Assembly: GCA_900552465.1 (NCBI GenBank) | Contig: URZO01000005.1 | Span: forward strand, 35,636-99,635 | Direction: 5' to 3' | Length of the DNA: 64,000 nucleotides | Source of the DNA: an uncultured Parabacteroides sp. | GTDB lineage: Bacteria; Bacteroidota; Bacteroidia; Bacteroidales; Tannerellaceae | Shown: piece after piece, positions 63,233 through 64,000 of the stretch | Layout: the number at the start of each line of letters is the position of its first letter | Position numbering within the stretch: the stretch's first letter is position 1 | Translations under genes and position numbers: made by a program | The notes under the pieces: generated by a model | Told to the model about the DNA's origin: nothing | The model's database searches: none | What the model saw: the letters and a program-made list of their open reading frames with translations, nothing else

Positions 63233-63874
63233 ATGACAACAAAAGAAAGATTCGTTGAATATTTAAAGTTTAAAGGAATAGGTCAAACAGCCTTTGAAGA
63301 GTCAGCTGGTCTATCACGTGGAGCCATTGCTAAAAAAACCGGGTTCAACGCAGATTCCATAGAAAAAATAGCTAAGGCCTGTTCTGATTTAAATATAAAC
63401 TGGCTTGTAACAGGCTTAGGAGAAATGTTAAGCCATAACAACAATGAAGAAGACAAACCTAAAATAAGCTACACAAAGGGAGTACCCTATTATAATGTGG
63501 ATTTTATTGGAGGTTTTGATTTAGTTTTGAATGACCAGACTATAAATCCTGAATATCTAATAGACTTCAAAAAGTATAACGATGCTACTTGTTGGTGTAA
63601 TGTAACTGGCCACTCAATGGAGCCAGAGATTAATCATGGTGATATGATAGCATTGAAAAAGATAGAAGACCGGTCATTTCTTCCACTTGGAGAGGTATAT
63701 GCTATCGTCACAACAAACGATATGCGTACTATTAAAAGATTAGGAGCCGGAAAAACAGATGACACTTACACTCTTGTTCCATCAAACAAGTCACCTGAAT
63801 ATTCTACGCAACAACTTCCTGCAAGAATGATTAGGACTATATTCCAAGTATTAGGAGCTGTCAAAAGGTTTTAG
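63233..63874 (+). CDS. CI-like repressor with S24 peptidase domain
   Basis: 213 residues. N-terminal helix-turn-helix (FEESAGLSRGAIAKKTGFNA) and a LexA/S24 C-terminus: CNVTGHSMEPEINHGDMIAL with the nucleophile Ser, and TTNDMRTIKRLGAGKTDD with the catalytic Lys. RecA-stimulated self-cleavage is the expected induction route. It probably binds TACTGATA sites, including those near the duplicated genes at 19.3 and 25.6 kb. Confidence 0.9.
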   Translation: MTTKERFVEYLKFKGIGQTAFEESAGLSRGAIAKKTGFNADSIEKIAKACSDLNINWLVTGLGEMLSHNNNEEDKPKISYTKGVPYYNVDFIGGFDLVLNDQTINPEYLIDFKKYNDATCWCNVTGHSMEPEINHGDMIALKKIEDRSFLPLGEVYAIVTTNDMRTIKRLGAGKTDDTYTLVPSNKSPEYSTQQLPARMIRTIFQVLGAVKRF

Positions 63875-63951
63875 TCATGAAATTCAATCAATATACCTGG
63901 AATCAATAATAACAAAATAAATAGATATTATTAACCTTATTTTGTAAGATT

Positions 63952-64000
63952 ATGCCAAACACACCACAAGAAAGGATGGAAGATGTCAGTTTTGCTTATA
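63952..64000 (+). CDS. start of a gene cut by the window edge
   Basis: ATG at 63952 gives MPNTPQERMEDVSFAY before the sequence ends. A TATTTTGT-like -7 box is ~10 nt upstream. Too short to identify; an integrase or another repressor-linked gene is possible. Confidence 0.4.
   Translation, partial: MPNTPQERMEDVSFAY

Noticed and set aside
63081..63242. Longer start for the membrane protein divergent from the repressor
   Set aside because: The extension crosses the operator and the leader structure.
1..64000. Insertion sequences or transposases
   Set aside because: No transposase-like protein or terminal inverted repeat pair was recognised; mobile content is homing endonucleases and exchanged switch modules.

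Overview
The window looks like most of a temperate siphovirus prophage from a gut Bacteroidales host (Bacteroides or a relative). The support is direct: promoters of the Bacteroidales type (TTTG about 19 nt upstream of TAnnTTTG), weak or absent Shine-Dalgarno sequences, a giant tail protein with BspA-like leucine-rich repeats, and small families typical of these hosts (a DUF3873-like protein, SH3-barrel-like ~110-residue proteins, Lin1244/DUF4373-type replication proteins). No lysis cassette or integrase is visible. The left end cuts a tail gene and the right end cuts a gene just after a CI-like repressor, so the element continues on both sides.

Layout, reading the minus strand from right to left. 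(1) 63.9-42.3 kb: lysogeny switch (S24 repressor 63233-63874 with a palindromic operator), then a long early operon with DNA-binding proteins, an ERF-type annealing protein, a YqaJ-like exonuclease, NinG, two HNH homing endonucleases, a replication protein, a Dam-type methylase, a PP-loop sulfotransferase-like enzyme, SSB and a possible late regulator (44550-44966). (2) 42.3-30 kb: a second XRE switch at 42.5 kb, then the late operons: tRNA-Val, ASCH protein, an IbrA/IbrB-like pair, terminase, portal, a higBA toxin-antitoxin insertion, scaffold, capsid, connectors, tail tube and a tail assembly chaperone with a TTTTTTC slippery site. (3) 29.9-16.5 kb: an accessory island lying between the tail assembly chaperone and the tape measure gene, which are normally adjacent. 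It holds two more XRE switches, an identical ~1.3 kb duplication, two Rha-type antirepressors, an SDH-type ClpP-fold protease, a YbjQ-family protein, a TM2/SHOCT protein and several gene scars. (4) 16.4-1 kb: tape measure, distal tail proteins, the 2318-residue tail protein with a CotH-like segment, a metalloprotease-like membrane protein, a TonB-like lipoprotein and a tail protein cut by the window edge.

Four patterns are not explained by ordinary gene content. (a) Five copies of a palindrome (ACGACAAT-N6-ATTGTCGT, variably degenerate) lie exactly 42 bp upstream of a weak -7 box on the minus strand. They head every late transcription unit, which suggests an activator-dependent late regulon. 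(b) A family of tRNA-like elements (acceptor-like stem plus a T-arm with TTCGANN-type loop, but no normal anticodon arm) is scattered on the minus strand between genes. Most end 14-28 nt upstream of the next start codon, and ordinary hairpins occupy the same place elsewhere. (c) A ~330 bp degenerate pentanucleotide array (ACCNN on plus, NNGGT on minus) follows one of these elements. (d) Two small Arg-rich reading frames (21975-22181 and 40360-40527) have no ATG and both begin directly after the octamer GCTGAGTC.

The repeated unit of XRE regulator plus membrane protein on the plus strand, facing [46-residue protein, SH3-like protein, further genes] on the minus strand, occurs four times (20.5, 26.8, 42.5 and 62.3 kb) in varying completeness. 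Scars of a zinc-ribbon tail and of an XRE C-terminus between copies show that these switches have been swapped by recombination. All function statements rest on reading the translated sequence; no searches were run.
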